A stretch of 36,005 nucleotides of DNA from an uncultured Acidobacteriota bacterium (lineage in GTDB: Bacteria > Acidobacteriota > JAAYUB01), in NCBI GenBank assembly GCA_937925645.1, contig CALAMB010000206.1, positions 1-36,005 of the forward strand, in the 5' to 3' direction. The notes below the pieces were generated by a model. That model did not search any database. It had not been told where the DNA came from and was given only the letters and a program-made list of their open reading frames with translations. How positions within the stretch are numbered: the first letter of the stretch is position 1; every line of letters starts with the position of its first letter. This document shows, piece by piece, positions 25,701 to 28,700 of the stretch. The translations under genes and the position numbers were made by a program.

Positions 25701-28700
25701 TTTCCTGAAGATCGCCGACGGGTTGCTCCACTTTGCGGTCAAGGCGGCGGAAAACGTCTACCAGATCTGGACCACGGACGGCACGGCCGCCGGCACCCGC
25801 CAGAAGATCGGGAGCCAACCGGGCCTCATCGCGGCCGCGGGCGATCTGCTGCCGGGCACCATTTTTGAAATGGTCAGCCTGAACGGGACCCTCTACCTGC
25901 TCACCGAAACCGACCACTACCCCATGCTCTGGAAGAGCGACGGGGCCGGTCTGGAGCTCGTCACGACCCTCAACGGCCGGGCCTACGGGCTTACCGTGGT
26001 GCGCGATACGATGTACTTCGCCCTGCTGACGGCCGGTGGGGTGGTCGAGGACAACGACACCTTCGATGACGAGAGCGACGACTGGGTCCGGGACGGCTAC
26101 AGCATCTGGAAGAGCGACGGTACCGCGGCGGGCACCGTGATGGTCAAGAACCTGGGCAACATCAATCCGGGGACCATCGACAATCTGACGGCGGTGGACG
26201 AGCTGCTGGTCTTCACGTCGCTCAACGTGACCACCCAGTTCGTTGTCGGGGGGGATACGATCGCGGTCACCACCGTGGGGGCGGCGGTCAATTGGCCGCT
26301 GAGCAGACTGGTGTTGACGGCCGGTGAGACCCTGGGCACGCCGGAATATAATTCAGCAAGCGCGGCGATCACGATCCAGATCATCCCCGGAACCACCACG
26401 ACGGCCCAGATCGCCGCCGCCATCGACAACATGCCCGCTTTCGCCACGGCCAGCCCGGGTTCGACGCAGACCGCCGCGGCGGGTGTCTACCTGGTCCAAT
26501 ACGACTACAGCACGTGGGTCACCGACGGCACCGATGTGGGTACGGTGCCCATCGCCAGCGGATCGGCGGGCAACCTGCCCTATGGCACCGACGCCATCCG
26601 GCCGGCGAACTTCATCACGGTGGGCGAGACCCTGTTCTTCACCTTCCAGGGAAGCGTGTTCAAGACCAACGGCACCGAGAAGCGCACCGGCGTCTTCAAG
26701 ATCGGCGCCTTCCAGCAGATGACCGATGTCAACGGGACGCTCTTCTTCGTCACCGGAGGAGCCCTGTGGCGCACCACCGGCACCCTGGTGGATCTGCCCT
26801 ACACGGTCTACGCCAAGGCGCCGCTGGCCGGCATGAGCCATCCCGAAGCCGATCGCGACGTGATCCACGGCGGCGACGGGGAAGACATCCTCATCGGCAA
26901 CTGGGATCACGACCAGCTCTTCGGCGATTCGGGCGAGGACTTCTACGTGGCCGAATCCAAGGAGATCCGGGATCGGGCCGCCTACGAGACCTACGACCTG
27001 CCGCCGGCGGCCGAATTTTCCGTCAACCAGCCGCGGTCCACGGACACCGAAGTCTACATTCCCGATGACGCCCTGCGCGCTGGCATCGCCCGGGCCCTGG
27101 GCATTCCGGTGACCACGGATTACCTGGGGCGGCCCCTGGCCCACGAACCGATCTACGCCAGCGCCATGTCCACCCTGACCGAGCTGCAGCTCTCCGGCCT
27201 GGGCATCGAGAACCTGACCGGGATCCAGTTCGCCAAGAACGTGACGATCCTCAATCTGAACGACAACCGGATCATGGACCTGGGGCTGCTGGTGCCGGCC
27301 ACCGATCCCATGACCGGAGCCCCCACGGGCATGGCCAACCTGCGGATTTTCACCATCGACCACAACGGCGGCGGGGCGCTGTATTTCGACGGGGCGGACG
27401 ACTACGTGGACATCAGCGCCGATGTCTCCGAGATCGAACTGAGCATCACCTTCTGGTTCAAGACCGAGGCCGCCGGCACGGGGCTGGTCTCCATGGATGC
27501 CGGGATCCGCGGGGCGGAAGGCCATGATCGCGATATTTATCTCGACGAGACCGGGCGCATGGTGGTCCTGCTCTGGGACGGCACGCTGCAGAAGTATGAA
27601 GCCCTGGTGACCCAGGCTGCCTTCAACGATGGTATCTGGCACCATGTGGCCTACGTGTACAGCGACAACGGCGCGGGCACCCCGCAGCGGCTCTACGTGG
27701 ACGGGGTCCTGCAGATCGTGGATGTGAAGCAAATCGGCAAGGATGGCGTGTCGACCGATGGTGCGTCGGGTGTGACTCAGGGCACCGTCACTTCCTCCAG
27801 CCTCTCCTGGCAGACCGGGATCAACCTGGGCTATGCCCAGAAGGCCGACGGCACGGCTCTTTACCTGAAGGGGGTCATGGACGAAGTGCGGATCTGGCAT
27901 ACGGCCCTGAGCAACCTGCTGGTGACGGCCGACATGACCAACGACTTTCCGGGGGAACGGGTCTACCTGGTGGGCTACTGGGATTTCGACGAACCTTCCC
28001 CGGCCTACGTCCTGGACAGCTCGCTCTACGAGCACGGCGGGATCCTGGGCGGAGGGGCGGATAATCGCAAGCCGGTACGGGTGCGGGTGGCGCCGGCGGA
28101 AAAGACGGCCGTCATCGCGCCCGCGGACACGGCCTTCAAGACCGACATCCACCACCTGACGGATCTCAACCGGCCGGTCCAGTTGACCCACTTGAGCATG
28201 GATTACAACCGGGTCTGGCTGGAAGGGCAGGCCGACCTGGCACCTTTGGCTGAACTGACCGAGCTTGTCTTCCTCAGCCTGGACGGGGTGGTGGCCAGCC
28301 TGGATGCGGATGCCACCCATGCGCAATTGTTGACCGAAAATGTCTATACGCTGGCGGATGTGGTGGATCACACCACAAGCCACCTGGTGGAGACCCAGGA
28401 CGGCACGGTGATCAACCTGCCCACGGGCCATACCCTGGTCGTCAGCTCTGGCATCTTCGCCTGGAAGCGGCTGCTTGTCGGCGGCGGGGTGGACAACGAC
28501 GAGCACTTCACCATCCGCCAGGCGGGCGATGTTCTGACGGTGACGGCCTTTGTCCGTCATTCCGGACTTGATCCGGAATCCATTGTGACGGTCAGCCAGA
28601 CCTTCGATATTTCGGATCTCTCCATCACCCAGATCCTCTTCGACGGCGGCTACGGCGACGACATCCTGGTGGTGGACGCCAGCGTGACCCTGCCGGTCTA

